This document shows, in pieces, positions 17,414 through 26,544 of a stretch of DNA of 64,000 nucleotides; the first letter of the stretch is position 1; the number at the start of each line of letters is the position of its first letter. The stretch is from Nitrospinaceae bacterium (GTDB lineage: Bacteria > Nitrospinota > Nitrospinia > Nitrospinales > Nitrospinaceae). Location of the stretch: NCBI GenBank assembly GCA_024644405.1, contig JAHELC010000039.1, forward strand, positions 1 through 64,000, read 5' to 3'. Under the pieces are notes generated by a model that saw nothing but the letters and a program-made list of their open reading frames with translations, searched no databases and was not told the origin of the DNA. Both the position numbers and the translations under genes were made by a program.

Positions 17414-17879
17414 CACCCGGCACCCATTGATCAATACACTTGTGACTCAGCGAATCCTACTTATCCTGTTGCTTCTGGCTGGACTCCCTGTGAGCGGGAG
17501 TGCTGCCGAGGTCAATGTGCCTTCCTATACCTTGAAGCTTGTTAAAAATCTGGTGGACCCGCAAACCGCAAGCGAGTTTGATTGCCGGGAACGGGTGTAT
17601 CTGATGACCACCTGGTTCAAGGTATACGGCGAACATCGTATCACGGCGCGTTGGTTCAATCCCGAGGGAACTTTACAGGATCAGGGTCACCTGGATTTTG
17701 TAGGACAACAAAAGGAAACCGACGGATGGCTGGCTTTGGAATTTTTAAATGTGGAAACCCGGTCGGCGTCCACTCATCTCAACGCCGAGGTGGCAAAGTT
17801 TTACGGCAAGTGGAAGGTGCGGGTATTTCTGGACAACAACTTTCTGGAAGAACGGGAATTTTTTGTCCGCTGTAAATAA
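17400..17879 (+). CDS. Exported protein of unknown function
   Basis: This 159-residue product has a signal peptide (RILLILLLLAGLPVSGSAA) and a compact domain of about 120 residues that looks all-beta, with two Cys (FDCRE, FVRCK) that could form a disulfide. The pattern of an alternating beta domain ending in VRVFLDNNFLEEREFFV resembles immunoglobulin-like or DUF3859-type periplasmic domains, but I cannot assign it. The ATG lies inside the end of the TPR gene, indicating coupled translation. Confidence 0.65.
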   Translation: MPFINTRHPLINTLVTQRILLILLLLAGLPVSGSAAEVNVPSYTLKLVKNLVDPQTASEFDCRERVYLMTTWFKVYGEHRITARWFNPEGTLQDQGHLDFVGQQKETDGWLALEFLNVETRSASTHLNAEVAKFYGKWKVRVFLDNNFLEEREFFVRCK

Positions 17880-17886
17880 ACGGCGA

Positions 17887-18165
17887 TCAATCCGAATCCG
17901 GCTCGCTGAACGTATCCGAAAAACGGTCCTTCATTTTACCCAGGTCTTTTTTATTCCTTTGGACTTTTTTCAAAAGAGACCGCATCTCCTTCTCCGGAAA
18001 CAATTCGTTGAGATCGGTCCCCTCTTCCGGAAACAAATGATTCAGGTCGATCTCTTCCTCCGCTTCGGCTGAGGAGGCTGTTTCCGGGCTTTCGGGAGCA
18101 GGGGTATCCGCCTTCAGGGATTCTTCAGGTGCGGGTTGGGGTGGGGTCGGTTCCTGTTCTGTCAT
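17887..18165 (-). CDS. Small acidic, proline-rich hypothetical protein
   Basis: The 92-residue product is strongly acidic, with a Pro/Glu/Ala-rich first half likely to be disordered. Residues 37-58 hold an imperfect internal repeat (EEIDLNHLFPEE, EGTDLNELFPEK), followed by a basic helix. The DLNxLFPE units look like short linear binding motifs. It stands alone and is convergent with the exported protein gene. No family is recognised. Confidence 0.55.
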   Translation of the reverse strand: MTEQEPTPPQPAPEESLKADTPAPESPETASSAEAEEEIDLNHLFPEEGTDLNELFPEKEMRSLLKKVQRNKKDLGKMKDRFSDTFSEPDSD

Positions 18166-18331
18166 CGCTAAACTCCTGGCTTCATATCAAGGGCATACTA
18201 CTCAAAATCCAGCACCAACACAAGGCCCGCCCGCGTGACGCTGGACCCAACTTAGCCTAGGCGCTCACGGCCACCAAAGAGTAACTATCGCCACCCAAGG
18301 TTTTATATTTCCTCCGGGCGTGGCCCGGCTG

Positions 18332-18814
18332 CTAATATCGAGCGAGGTAGACGCCCATGAAAACGGCGAAAACAATGGCCGCCATGGTGAGTCCGCCCAA
18401 ATACTTCATTTTCTCCAGCGTGGGACGCACCCATTCACGGTTTTCCGGACGCAGGTCCAGGTGCGCAATTTTGGAACGCAGTCCGAAGGTCTGGTACAGG
18501 CTCAACAAAAACGCCACCACCACAAAGATCAGTTTGATGCCGAGGATATTGTAATAGCCATCTTTCAAATTGACCTGTTCGGTGTAATTTTCCATCATGT
18601 AATAGACGCCGGACCCGATCAATAACAGCAGGCAGGTAAACACTGTCGGCGCCAACAGGTCGATTACTTTATAAGGAACGGAATGCTCGTCCAGGGCTTC
18701 GTCCTTGTTCGAACTGAAGATGCGGGGCCACAACAGAATCAGGCCGAAAACACTGCTTCCCGCCGCCACCACCGCGGCCATCAGGTGGACGAACATGATG
18801 ATCGTATCGGTCAT
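18332..18814 (-). CDS. Four-helix membrane protein, CopD-like
   Basis: This 160-residue protein has four membrane spans (about 3-27, 53-73, 88-108 and 137-157). A His in the first span (FVHLMAAVVAAGSSVFGL) lies where CopD- and DUF2269-like proteins carry a metal- or heme-binding residue. The gene begins three bases after the pepA stop, so they form an operon. A role in metal or heme handling is only inference. Confidence 0.6.
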   Translation of the reverse strand: MTDTIIMFVHLMAAVVAAGSSVFGLILLWPRIFSSNKDEALDEHSVPYKVIDLLAPTVFTCLLLLIGSGVYYMMENYTEQVNLKDGYYNILGIKLIFVVVAFLLSLYQTFGLRSKIAHLDLRPENREWVRPTLEKMKYLGGLTMAAIVFAVFMGVYLARY

Positions 18815-18817
18815 GAA

Positions 18818-20341
18818 TCAAAGGTTTTTCAGGTAGTCGATGAGCAGGCGCACGCCGTAGGCGGACCCGCCCTTGGGAACGTACGGTTTTTCATTGGAGG
18901 TCCAGGCAGTCCCCGCGATATCGAGATGCACCCAGGGGAAGTCGCCGGTGAACGGTTTCAAAAACGCCGCGCCGGTAATCGTGCCTGCGCCCACATCTCT
19001 GGAAGTGATGTTTTTGAGGTCGGCAATGTCGCTCTTTGTGGCCTTTTCAAATTCCGGGTACATAGGCAATTCCCACAAACGTTCGCCGGTGGCGTCTCCG
19101 CTTGCGATCAATTTTTGAATCAGTTTCGGATCCGTGCCCACCACTGCCGCGGCCTGGTGCCCCAGCGCCATGATTACGGCACCGGTCAATGTAGCGAGAT
19201 CGATCAGCGCTTTCGGTTTGTAGCGTTGCGCGTACACCAGCGCGTCGGCCAGAATCAACCGTCCTTCCGCGTCGGTGTTCAACACTTCGATGGTCTTTCC
19301 GTTAGACGCGGTGAGAATATCTCCCGGTTTGATCGCCGAACCTCCCGGCATGTTTTCGGTCAAAGGTACGAGTCCCACAACGTTGACCTTGAGTTTCAAG
19401 CTCGCCGCCGCCTGCAGGGTACCGATGGTGACCGCACCGCCGGACATGTCGAACTTCATCTCATCCATACCGGGACCGGGTTTGAGCGAAATGCCTCCGG
19501 TATCAAATGTAACGCCTTTGCCGACAATCACCACCGGCTTGTCTTTCGCTTTACCGCCTTTGTATTCCATGACGATGAACTTGGGCGGCTCGTGACTGCC
19601 CCGGGCCACGCCCAGCAGAGACCCCATCTTCAGTTTTTCCATGTCCTTTTTATCAAGGATCTTGCAGGCGATCTTGTGCTGGCGCGCCATCGTCTGCGCC
19701 GCCTTGGCAATGAACGTTGGCGTGGCGGTGTTGCTGGGATGGTGCATGAGATCGCGTGTCGCGATGACCGCCCCACATAATTTCTCGGCCTGATCCACGC
19801 CCTTCTGGTAATCCTTCACCTTGGATTTGGAAGGGGCAAGCACCGTGAACTCCTTGATGCGGGAAGGCGGGTCATCCTTGTCGACGGATTTGTAGGGATC
19901 GAAATGATACAACCCGAGTTGTGCCCCTTCCACCAAAGCCGCGGCCACCGGGCTGCCCGAAGCGGTTTTTTTGGATTTTGCGGGCTTCCCGGCATCTTTC
20001 TCATCCAGGAAAACTGATACTTTGTTGTGGCGAGATTTTTCGGCCGCCTTGGCACCGGTGCCGGATGCCTGGCGGATTTGTTCCTCTTTCACTTCTTTCG
20101 ATTTGCCCAATCCAACAATAACAATGGAATCCGCGCCCATCAACCCGCGCACACTTTGCTGAAAAGTCTGGTTGGGTTTGCCCTCGAAGCGTTTGGACTT
20201 GAACGCAGCCGTCAGCGCGCCCTTCAGCAGACCGTCGATTTGTTTCAAAAGACCTGCTGGTTTGGTTTCCGGACTGAACAAAATCAGGCAATCAGTTTTA
20301 TGTTTGAGAACGTCGTCAGCTTTAACGGAAGTTTTGATCAT
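18818..20341 (-). CDS. pepA: Leucyl aminopeptidase (M17 family)
   Basis: This 507-residue enzyme removes N-terminal residues from peptides in the cytoplasm, using two metal ions. The signatures are present in order: VGKGVTFDTGGISLKPG (near 272-288, metal ligands Lys and Asp), MKFDMSGGAVT, NTDAEGRLILADAL (near 353-366, catalytic Arg and metal-binding Asp/Glu). The length matches the family. The N-terminal domain (1-180) is divergent, as usual, and includes a Lys-rich insertion near 120-130. It heads a two-gene operon with the four-helix membrane protein. Confidence 0.95.
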   Translation of the reverse strand: MIKTSVKADDVLKHKTDCLILFSPETKPAGLLKQIDGLLKGALTAAFKSKRFEGKPNQTFQQSVRGLMGADSIVIVGLGKSKEVKEEQIRQASGTGAKAAEKSRHNKVSVFLDEKDAGKPAKSKKTASGSPVAAALVEGAQLGLYHFDPYKSVDKDDPPSRIKEFTVLAPSKSKVKDYQKGVDQAEKLCGAVIATRDLMHHPSNTATPTFIAKAAQTMARQHKIACKILDKKDMEKLKMGSLLGVARGSHEPPKFIVMEYKGGKAKDKPVVIVGKGVTFDTGGISLKPGPGMDEMKFDMSGGAVTIGTLQAAASLKLKVNVVGLVPLTENMPGGSAIKPGDILTASNGKTIEVLNTDAEGRLILADALVYAQRYKPKALIDLATLTGAVIMALGHQAAAVVGTDPKLIQKLIASGDATGERLWELPMYPEFEKATKSDIADLKNITSRDVGAGTITGAAFLKPFTGDFPWVHLDIAGTAWTSNEKPYVPKGGSAYGVRLLIDYLKNL

Positions 20342-20469
20342 GGATGATTTCAGGGGTTAGGAGTTATCTTATGCAAAGTCCTAAAATTCTATTGGAATCC
20401 AACAGTGGACACAAGGACAAACTCATATCAATGGGAATTAAAGCCTAATTGGTGAAAAAAATCGGAGGG

Positions 20470-20787
20470 TCAAACAACCGGCGAGCCGAAGCGGGAGCGT
20501 AAGGGCGCGTTGCGGCTTGTCGAAAAATAGACATAAAGCAGGAGAGCGATGTCCCGCATCAGAAAACACATCACGGAAACAACGAATCCATAAGGATCTA
20601 AAACTTCACCACTTTCCGGACTGAATATCGCATGGGTAAAATCAGTCCCCAAGAACGAGAGGGGATCCTTTCCGTACACCCACTGTGCAATGATCAGACC
20701 GACCGCGGTGACCCAGGTCACGATCAAACCCACCAGCCAGCAAGGGACATAGAGTTCCAATAATCGTTCTGATAGAATTGATTCCAC
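20470..20787 (-). CDS. Small membrane protein of unknown function
   Basis: The 105-residue product starts at GTG 20787 and has two membrane spans (about 15-38 and 65-87). Its closing segment reads FSTSRNAPLRSRFG. There is no strong ribosome binding site. It lies divergently from the beta-propeller gene. No family is recognised; it could be a chance frame, but its hydrophobic pattern and position are typical of a real small gene. Confidence 0.5.
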   Translation of the reverse strand: MESILSERLLELYVPCWLVGLIVTWVTAVGLIIAQWVYGKDPLSFLGTDFTHAIFSPESGEVLDPYGFVVSVMCFLMRDIALLLYVYFSTSRNAPLRSRFGSPVV

Positions 20788-20836
20788 CTGGAGTCAGCCT
20801 TATTCCCTGCAAATAAAAATGGAAAAACGAACCAAA

Positions 20837-20864
20837 TTTATACCTACTTTGGGTTAGTTATAAT
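20837..20864 (+). promoter_or_regulatory. Predicted promoter of the Vgb-like gene
   Basis: TTTATA (20837-20842) is followed after 16 bases by a perfect TATAAT (20859-20864). A second TATAAT overlaps at 20864-20869. The leader before GTG 20908 would be about 35 bases. Confidence 0.45.
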
Positions 20865-20907
20865 ATAATGGAGAACACGAAATTGTTGATAACTAAAGGT
20901 TAACTCT

Positions 20908-21963
20908 GTGATAAAGCAGCGGCTCGGGAAATTGCGTTCTATTTTGTTGGTGGCTGGGTGCTACCTGTCGATATCTGCCAGCGTTTATGGGGAAGTTGTC
21001 CTGGAATACCATACTCCAACGCCAGACAGCAGCCCTGCGGATCTGGCTTTTGACGCTCAGGGTAACCTGTGGTTCACCGAATTGAATGCCAACCGGATCG
21101 GCAAGCTGGATCCGACTCAGGCAAAGTCTTTGACCACCCAAGGCATTACCGAATACGAACTGCCCCAGCCCAACAGCAAGCCTCATTTTCTCACGGTTGC
21201 TAAAAACGGCATCATCTGGTTCACGGAAGGAGCCAACCGCATTGGCAGTCTGGACCCGGAAGCAGGTACATTCAAAGAATATGAGATCCCTTCTCCCCAC
21301 AGCGAACCCCATCAAATAGTAGAGGCTCCGGACGGCTCGATCTGGTTCGTTGAATTTCAGACTAATAAAGTGGGTCGACTGGACCCCATGACCGGCAAGA
21401 TCACTGAATACCCTATAGGGCCCGGGAATCCTCATGCTTTGGTGTTTGCGAAAAACAAGCTTTGGTACACCCAGGGGGGCATGTTCTGGGTCAACACATT
21501 CTTTAATAAGTTGGGCTCGCTCGACCCGATAACCGGGGGAGTAGAAGAAATTATAATCCCTCCTGAAAAGTCCGTCCCGCATGGTATGACCGTGACCCGG
21601 GATGGAACCCTCTGGTTGACTCAGATGTTTGCCAGCAAACTGGCGAAACTGGATCTGAACCGGAAAAAACCGAAAATTGTGGAATACTTTCTAGGCAAGA
21701 GACGCAGTCCGCACGACGTCCATGTCGATGAGAAACGGGGATATGTCTGGTTCACTGCCGCCCGGCCCGATGCCATCGGCCGGCTCGATTTATCGCGGGC
21801 CAAACCGGGTACCCACAAAGGAGTGAGATACTACAAACTGCCCCATCCCGGCAGTCATCCGACGCAGATCACCCTGGACAAGGAAGGCAATATCTGGTTC
21901 ACGGAGATGGGAAAGTACTTCCAGGGCAAATACAACAACAAGATCGGATTACTCGTCCCTTGA
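20908..21963 (+). CDS. Exported Vgb/SMP-30-like beta-propeller protein
   Basis: The 351-residue protein has a signal peptide (SILLVAGCYLSISASVYG) and seven repeats of about 45 residues with the virginiamycin B lyase-type motif, such as GNLWFTELNANRIGKLDP, GIIWFTEGANRIGSLDP and GSIWFVEFQTNKVGRLDP. These form a seven-bladed propeller. True Vgb opens the streptogramin B ring, but most proteins with this repeat are periplasmic and do other, unknown jobs, so a resistance role should not be assumed. The GTG start has AAAGG seven bases before it. It is monocistronic. Confidence 0.8.
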   Translation: MIKQRLGKLRSILLVAGCYLSISASVYGEVVLEYHTPTPDSSPADLAFDAQGNLWFTELNANRIGKLDPTQAKSLTTQGITEYELPQPNSKPHFLTVAKNGIIWFTEGANRIGSLDPEAGTFKEYEIPSPHSEPHQIVEAPDGSIWFVEFQTNKVGRLDPMTGKITEYPIGPGNPHALVFAKNKLWYTQGGMFWVNTFFNKLGSLDPITGGVEEIIIPPEKSVPHGMTVTRDGTLWLTQMFASKLAKLDLNRKKPKIVEYFLGKRRSPHDVHVDEKRGYVWFTAARPDAIGRLDLSRAKPGTHKGVRYYKLPHPGSHPTQITLDKEGNIWFTEMGKYFQGKYNNKIGLLVP

Positions 21964-22413
21964 TTTAAAGAGTCTTTTCCCCGAATCTTTTTGAAAAAAC
22001 GGTCTTCAGCCGCCTTTTCTGCCATAACATGTGAAAGTCCCGGGCATTGCACAATCTGCCAGCAATTGCAGCTGGGAGAAACAGCCTCAGGCTGAGTATC
22101 TCATTATATTGCTTAAGTTTAGGGCGACCTGCTTGGGGTTAAAGAGTGGAGATTGAGGGAGTTTCAGAGCCGTATCCTTGAATTTCCCATCGAACCTTTC
22201 CTCCCGGCTTAACAGGGAGCGTATTTTCTTTCATTTCAACGATTAGGCTCTGGGACTATTCCAAACATCCTGGCCGGATTTTATGGAAATTTCTTGGAAC
22301 CTGTGAGAATTTATATTATTATTTGCATCTTCCCGTTATCCCTCCCCTGGAGGGCTGGCGGCTATTAAGAAACCTAAATTCAATGATTATATAGAGTTCA
22401 TAGGAGAAGGCCC
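21964..22413. other. Intergenic region ahead of the NuoF-like gene
   Basis: In these 450 bases I see no gene, tRNA or clear terminator. It ends with a strong AGGAGAAGG ribosome binding site for the NuoF-like gene. The long leader could hold regulatory sites, but I can point to none with confidence. Confidence 0.5.
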
Positions 22414-24237
22414 ATGGAAGCTGTGGCGGAACAAGCCAAAGCCTCGAGCACGAAAAAGGAAACGGTAAAAGTTACCGTATGCAAAAGCCTGAGTGGTATC
22501 GCAGAAGGCGCGGAAGAGGTCTACCAGGAATTCGAGAAGCAGATCGAAGAGCATAAGGCCGCCGCCGAAATCATGGAAAAAGGCGGTTGCTCCCTGGGCC
22601 AGGTCGGTTGCCGCGGTTATTGCAGTCGCGACGTTCTGGTGGACGTGTATGTTCCCGGCCAGCCGCGCGTCACCTATGAACGCGTCAAGCCCGACATGGT
22701 CGCCAAGATCATGAAGGACCACATCATCGGCGGCAAACCCGTCGCCAAGGGTGCGGCCAAACCGGATTATTACGAAAAGCTCGAGAAGCAGACGCGCGTA
22801 GCGTTGGCGCACGGCGGCAACATCGATCCCGAAAACATCGACGACTATATCCAGGTCGGTGGATACGAAGCGCTCAAGAAAGTGCTGACCACCATGAAAC
22901 CGGCGGAAGTCATCGCCGAGATCAAGAAATCCAATCTGCGCGGCAAGGGCGGCGGCGGTTTTGTCACCGGTGAAAAATGGGAAAAAGCCGCCAACCAGAA
23001 ATCGGAACGCCGTTTCATCATGGTCAACGGCGACGAAGGCAATCCCGCATCCTACATGGACCGCAGTGTGATGGAAGGCTCTCCCCATCAGGTGCTGGAA
23101 GGCTTGTTGATTGCCGCGTACGCCATCCAGGCGACTGAAGCAATCATCTATACCCGCTCTGATTACGGCATTGCGGTACGTCGTCTCAACATGGCGCTGG
23201 AGGCGGCGCGCGAACGCGGCTTCCTCGGCAACAACATCATGGGCACCGACTTCAGCATTGATTGCTATGTGCACGAAGGCATGGAAGCATTTATCGGCGG
23301 CGAGTCGACCGCGTTGATGGCTTCCGTTGAAGGCAAACGGCCGTTCCCGAAAGCCCAGCCCCCGCACTCTAGTGAAAAAGGATTGTTCGGGTACCCCACC
23401 AGTCTCAACAATGCGGAGACCTACGCGACAGTGCCCTTCATCATCAACAAAGGCGCCGACTGGTACCTCGGCATGGGTCCTGACAACGCACATGGCTGTA
23501 AAACCTGGGCGCTGGCGGGCAACATCAAGTACAGCGGCCTGATGGAATTTGACATGAACACCACCGTCCGCGAGATCATCGAAGATTACTGCGGTGGCAT
23601 TCTCAAGAAAAAGGAATTGAAGGTCGTGCATATCGGCGGCGTCACCGGCGGATTTTTGCCTCCGGATAATATCGACGTCAAAACCGATTACGAAAGCCTG
23701 ATCGAAGCCGGGTCCATCATGGGTCAGGCCAGTTTGTCCGCGTACGACAACTCGGCCTGCGTGATCGACCTCACGCGTTTTTCCATCGGCTTCAACGAAG
23801 CGGAAACCTGCGGCAAATGCACCCCCTGTCGCATCGGTCTCACCCTGATCAAAAACATGCTGGACGACATCGCCGAAGGCCGCGGTAAAATGGAGTACCT
23901 CGACAAACTGCAGGCCATGTGCGAAGAGATCAACGTGACCTCGCTATGCGGTCTGGGCGAAACTGCGGTCAAATCCGTGCTGAGCGGACTCAAGTATTTC
24001 CGCAAAGAATACGAACGGCACATTGTGGACCAGGTGTGCGACGCGGCCATGTGCACCGGCTTGTACAAATACGTGGTAAAAGAAGACGATTGTGTGGCCT
24101 GCGGTGCATGCATCAAACCGTGCCCCACCGGCGCGATTACCGGCGGCACCAAAAAGGTCGCGGCCCATATTGACATGGACCTGTGCATCAACTGCAACGC
24201 CTGCTATCAGGCCTGTAACTTCCTGGCGATTGCCTGA
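22414..24237 (+). CDS. NuoF-like NADH-binding flavoprotein with fused [2Fe-2S] and ferredoxin domains
   Basis: The 607-residue protein joins three modules. Residues about 18-95 are a thioredoxin-like [2Fe-2S] domain with four Cys (VTVCKS, GGCS, VGCRGYC). The central NuoF part carries the NADH/FMN site GKGGGGFVTGEKW (near 175), NGDEGNPASYMDR and the [4Fe-4S] motif CGKCTPC at 466-472. The C-terminus is a two-cluster ferredoxin (CVACGACIKPCP at 560-571, CINCNACYQAC near 591-601). This architecture is that of HydB-like subunits of NAD-dependent or bifurcating hydrogenases and formate dehydrogenases rather than plain complex I NuoF. The expected partners (NuoE-, NuoG- or HydA-like) are not adjacent; the gene stands alone between a long leader and a terminator. 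Confidence 0.88.
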   Translation: MEAVAEQAKASSTKKETVKVTVCKSLSGIAEGAEEVYQEFEKQIEEHKAAAEIMEKGGCSLGQVGCRGYCSRDVLVDVYVPGQPRVTYERVKPDMVAKIMKDHIIGGKPVAKGAAKPDYYEKLEKQTRVALAHGGNIDPENIDDYIQVGGYEALKKVLTTMKPAEVIAEIKKSNLRGKGGGGFVTGEKWEKAANQKSERRFIMVNGDEGNPASYMDRSVMEGSPHQVLEGLLIAAYAIQATEAIIYTRSDYGIAVRRLNMALEAARERGFLGNNIMGTDFSIDCYVHEGMEAFIGGESTALMASVEGKRPFPKAQPPHSSEKGLFGYPTSLNNAETYATVPFIINKGADWYLGMGPDNAHGCKTWALAGNIKYSGLMEFDMNTTVREIIEDYCGGILKKKELKVVHIGGVTGGFLPPDNIDVKTDYESLIEAGSIMGQASLSAYDNSACVIDLTRFSIGFNEAETCGKCTPCRIGLTLIKNMLDDIAEGRGKMEYLDKLQAMCEEINVTSLCGLGETAVKSVLSGLKYFRKEYERHIVDQVCDAAMCTGLYKYVVKEDDCVACGACIKPCPTGAITGGTKKVAAHIDMDLCINCNACYQACNFLAIA

Positions 24238-24272
24238 CTCACCGCCGTAAAATTAATTAGCCCCCGCATACA

Positions 24273-24308
24273 AGATCCCCGGAATTTTCAGGTTCCGGGG
24301 ATCTTTTT
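24273..24308 (+). terminator. Rho-independent terminator after the NuoF-like gene
   Basis: AGATCCCCGGAA (24273-24284) and TTCCGGGGATCT (24293-24304) form a perfect 12-base-pair stem with an eight-base loop, followed by a T run. Confidence 0.92.
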
Positions 24309-24382
24309 ACTTGTATTTAGCCTAGTTCCGGCGGTTCCCCGGTTTTTTACGGATTTAACATCCCATATTTATAAGACTGCGA

Positions 24383-24388
24383 TATAAT
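24383..24388 (+). promoter_or_regulatory. Predicted -10 box for the exported helical protein
   Basis: A perfect TATAAT lies 52 bases before the start codon at 24440 and directly after the previous terminator. No clear -35 box is seen. Confidence 0.3.
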
Positions 24389-24439
24389 AGAAATACACTT
24401 ACACAAGAAATTACAACGCTTTTTCGAGGATTTGTATTG

Positions 24440-25012
24440 ATGTTGAAGAAAGTCTTGCGCAATCTAGTGATCTTTACGATGGTCCTGTGGCTTCAAGCCG
24501 GCCTGGTCCTGGCAGGGGACAGTATACCCAAAACAGGGGACCCCGCTTGGGATACCTTGTCACAGGTCAAAAAGGATTGGATGCTGAAACTCTATGACAT
24601 TGTCGTGGAGGACCGGCCGGAGTTGAAACCGGTGGCTGACGACAGTCTTGCATGGCATCTGAAAGAGATGGAATACGACACGAAAAAGTTTCAATACATG
24701 TCCGACAAACACCCGGATCTGATTGTCCGGGATAAAGGGTTGCACGCTTTTGCCAATCTGGACTGGTTCCCCGAATTTTCTGAAGAACTGTCCCGCAAGG
24801 ATCCCGCATTTGCGGAGCTTGAAAAGAAAATAAAGGTGCTGAAGGAAGAGCTGTCCAAAAGAAAAAATATGAAAGCGTTGGAAGAGTTCATCAATAACTT
24901 GAGAAAAGACGAAAAGTACAAGGAAAAGGTCGAGCATTTCACTTCCGAACTGGCCAAGGTGCAAAAAATCCTGTCTTCAAATGCAGTCGAGATATCCCGC
25001 AAAAACCAGTAA
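24440..25012 (+). CDS. Exported helical protein of unknown function
   Basis: The 190-residue product has a signal peptide (LVIFTMVLWLQAGLVLAG) and a mature part that is nearly all helix, rich in Lys and Glu. Residues 125-185 probably form a coiled coil. GAGGA lies nine bases before ATG 24440. No family is recognised; coiled-coil periplasmic proteins of this size include chaperones of the Skp type, but no Skp signature is visible. Confidence 0.65.
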   Translation: MLKKVLRNLVIFTMVLWLQAGLVLAGDSIPKTGDPAWDTLSQVKKDWMLKLYDIVVEDRPELKPVADDSLAWHLKEMEYDTKKFQYMSDKHPDLIVRDKGLHAFANLDWFPEFSEELSRKDPAFAELEKKIKVLKEELSKRKNMKALEEFINNLRKDEKYKEKVEHFTSELAKVQKILSSNAVEISRKNQ

Positions 25013-25053
25013 GGCCCCGCTTTACTTCTGATCATCCAGTTTGCCTGTTTCAA

Positions 25054-26544
25054 TCAGAATCGGAATTCTTCCAATGCCTTGAACTTCGGGGAATGGGTAA
25101 AGTGCACAAAAGTGTTGACGTTGAACCGATTGTTTCTGAGGTCCAACTTTTTAAGGCTGGTTAAGTGATCCGAATCGGCCAGGGCCTGAATGCCTTTGGG
25201 GCCGATCTGGTTGTTGCAGACTTTCAACTCAATCAACCGGGTCAAATAGGGGGAACCGGCAATAGCCCGCAAACCTTCGTCGCCGATATGAGTGTTCCAC
25301 AAAAACAGGCGCTGAAGTTGAGTTAAACATTCGGAAGCGGCCAGAATGCGGGCGCCGCGATCACCGATATCGTTATGACTGATGTTCAGTTCTTCAAGAG
25401 CGGAAAGTTTTTTGGAAACCGCCAGGGCCAGTATTCCGGATGAAGTCAGTTCGGTCCGCTCCAGATTCAAACGCTGCAGTCCTTCAAACGAAGCCGACTC
25501 CACCATCCCCACCACTCCTTTATTGCCGATCGCGTTGTCCATCACATTCAGCACTTTCAGAGTTTTGAGGTGCGGGGAAGCCGCCAGAGCGATCAATCCT
25601 TGATGATCGAAATGGTTATTGCGCAGGGACAGCGTTTCCACCTTGGCAAGTTCCGGGCATCGGGCCAGAGCCTCCAGTCCGCTGTTGTTCAAACGCTTGC
25701 CGTTGATGCTGAGAGTCGTTCCTTCCAAATGCTTCCGGATCAATTGCCGGATATGCATATCGTTGAGCGCAACTTTTCCATCCTGATTGAAATCGTTGTC
25801 ATACATAAACAATTCGCGGATGTTGGGAAGGTTTTTGGATTGCGCCAGAGCGTTCGCCCCCTCAGTGTTGACGTGATTCGAATTCAATAACAGCGTTTCC
25901 AGGCGGGTGATGGTCGGGGAGTGGGCCAGCAGTTTGGCACCCGCATCGTCAATCCGGTTCCATCCCAGGTTCAAATGCGTCAACGGCGCAAAGGCTCCCG
26001 TCTGCACCCAGTCTTCCAGAGTCCCACTGTTGATTTGATTGCTCCTCAAGTTCAGCCATTTCAGAGAAGCATTGGCCGCACCATCCGGAAACCGGCTTAA
26101 GCGGCTCGACCCCACCTGGTTGAGTTCCAATTCCAGAAATTCCAGCTTCGGCATTCGTGACGATTTGATCAGGGCTAAAGCGCCTGCGTCACTCACCCGA
26201 TTGTTGGTCAGGTTGATCAACTTCACACGTCCCAGATACGCGGAATCCGCCAGCGCCTGGGCCCCGGCGTCGCCGATCCGGTTGGAGTCCACATGCAGGT
26301 GAGTCAGATGGGTCAGTGTCGGGCATGCCGCCAGAGCCTTCAATCCGGTATCCGAGATTTCGTTCCAGCTCAGGTTCAACAGCCGCACATGGGATAAGTC
26401 GCACTTCCGCGCGAGGAAAGTCACTCCCACATCTCCCAACCGGTCATAACTCAAATCCAGATTCGGCGATTGCCAGCCGAGTTTTTCCTGGATGGTTTGG
26501 AGAATGCGTTGATCGTCGTCTTGGGATTGCAGGGTATCAGTCAT
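25054..26544 (-). CDS. Leucine-rich-repeat protein with tandem modules and an EF-hand-like loop
   Basis: This 496-residue protein is built of ribonuclease-inhibitor-type leucine-rich repeats of about 24-28 residues (LNLSWNEISDTGLKALA is typical). It divides in two: residues 1-250 and 265-496 each begin with a short helix (DQRILQTIQ and IRQLIRKHL) followed by LDLS- or LSING-type caps and then repeats. At the junction, DFNQDGKVALND (about 251-262) matches the D-x-N-x-DG-x-V-x(3)-D calcium-binding loop of EF-hand and dockerin units. There is no signal peptide. The start overlaps the end of the upstream LRR gene by eight bases. Such proteins bind other proteins; the partner is unknown. Confidence 0.8.
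   Translation of the reverse strand: MTDTLQSQDDDQRILQTIQEKLGWQSPNLDLSYDRLGDVGVTFLARKCDLSHVRLLNLSWNEISDTGLKALAACPTLTHLTHLHVDSNRIGDAGAQALADSAYLGRVKLINLTNNRVSDAGALALIKSSRMPKLEFLELELNQVGSSRLSRFPDGAANASLKWLNLRSNQINSGTLEDWVQTGAFAPLTHLNLGWNRIDDAGAKLLAHSPTITRLETLLLNSNHVNTEGANALAQSKNLPNIRELFMYDNDFNQDGKVALNDMHIRQLIRKHLEGTTLSINGKRLNNSGLEALARCPELAKVETLSLRNNHFDHQGLIALAASPHLKTLKVLNVMDNAIGNKGVVGMVESASFEGLQRLNLERTELTSSGILALAVSKKLSALEELNISHNDIGDRGARILAASECLTQLQRLFLWNTHIGDEGLRAIAGSPYLTRLIELKVCNNQIGPKGIQALADSDHLTSLKKLDLRNNRFNVNTFVHFTHSPKFKALEEFRF

Noticed and set aside
18683-19780. Plus-strand frame of 365 codons opposite pepA
   Set aside because: pepA has all family motifs on the minus strand; the opposite frame has shadow composition.
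20908-21963. Streptogramin resistance (true virginiamycin B lyase)
   Set aside because: The repeat matches, but the protein is exported and the repeat is widespread in proteins without lyase activity, so only a Vgb-like propeller is claimed.
22387-23631. Long minus-strand frame of 414 codons opposite the NuoF-like gene
   Set aside because: It is antisense to a gene with complete iron-sulfur and FMN motifs; its His/Phe/Val-rich translation is a codon-bias shadow.
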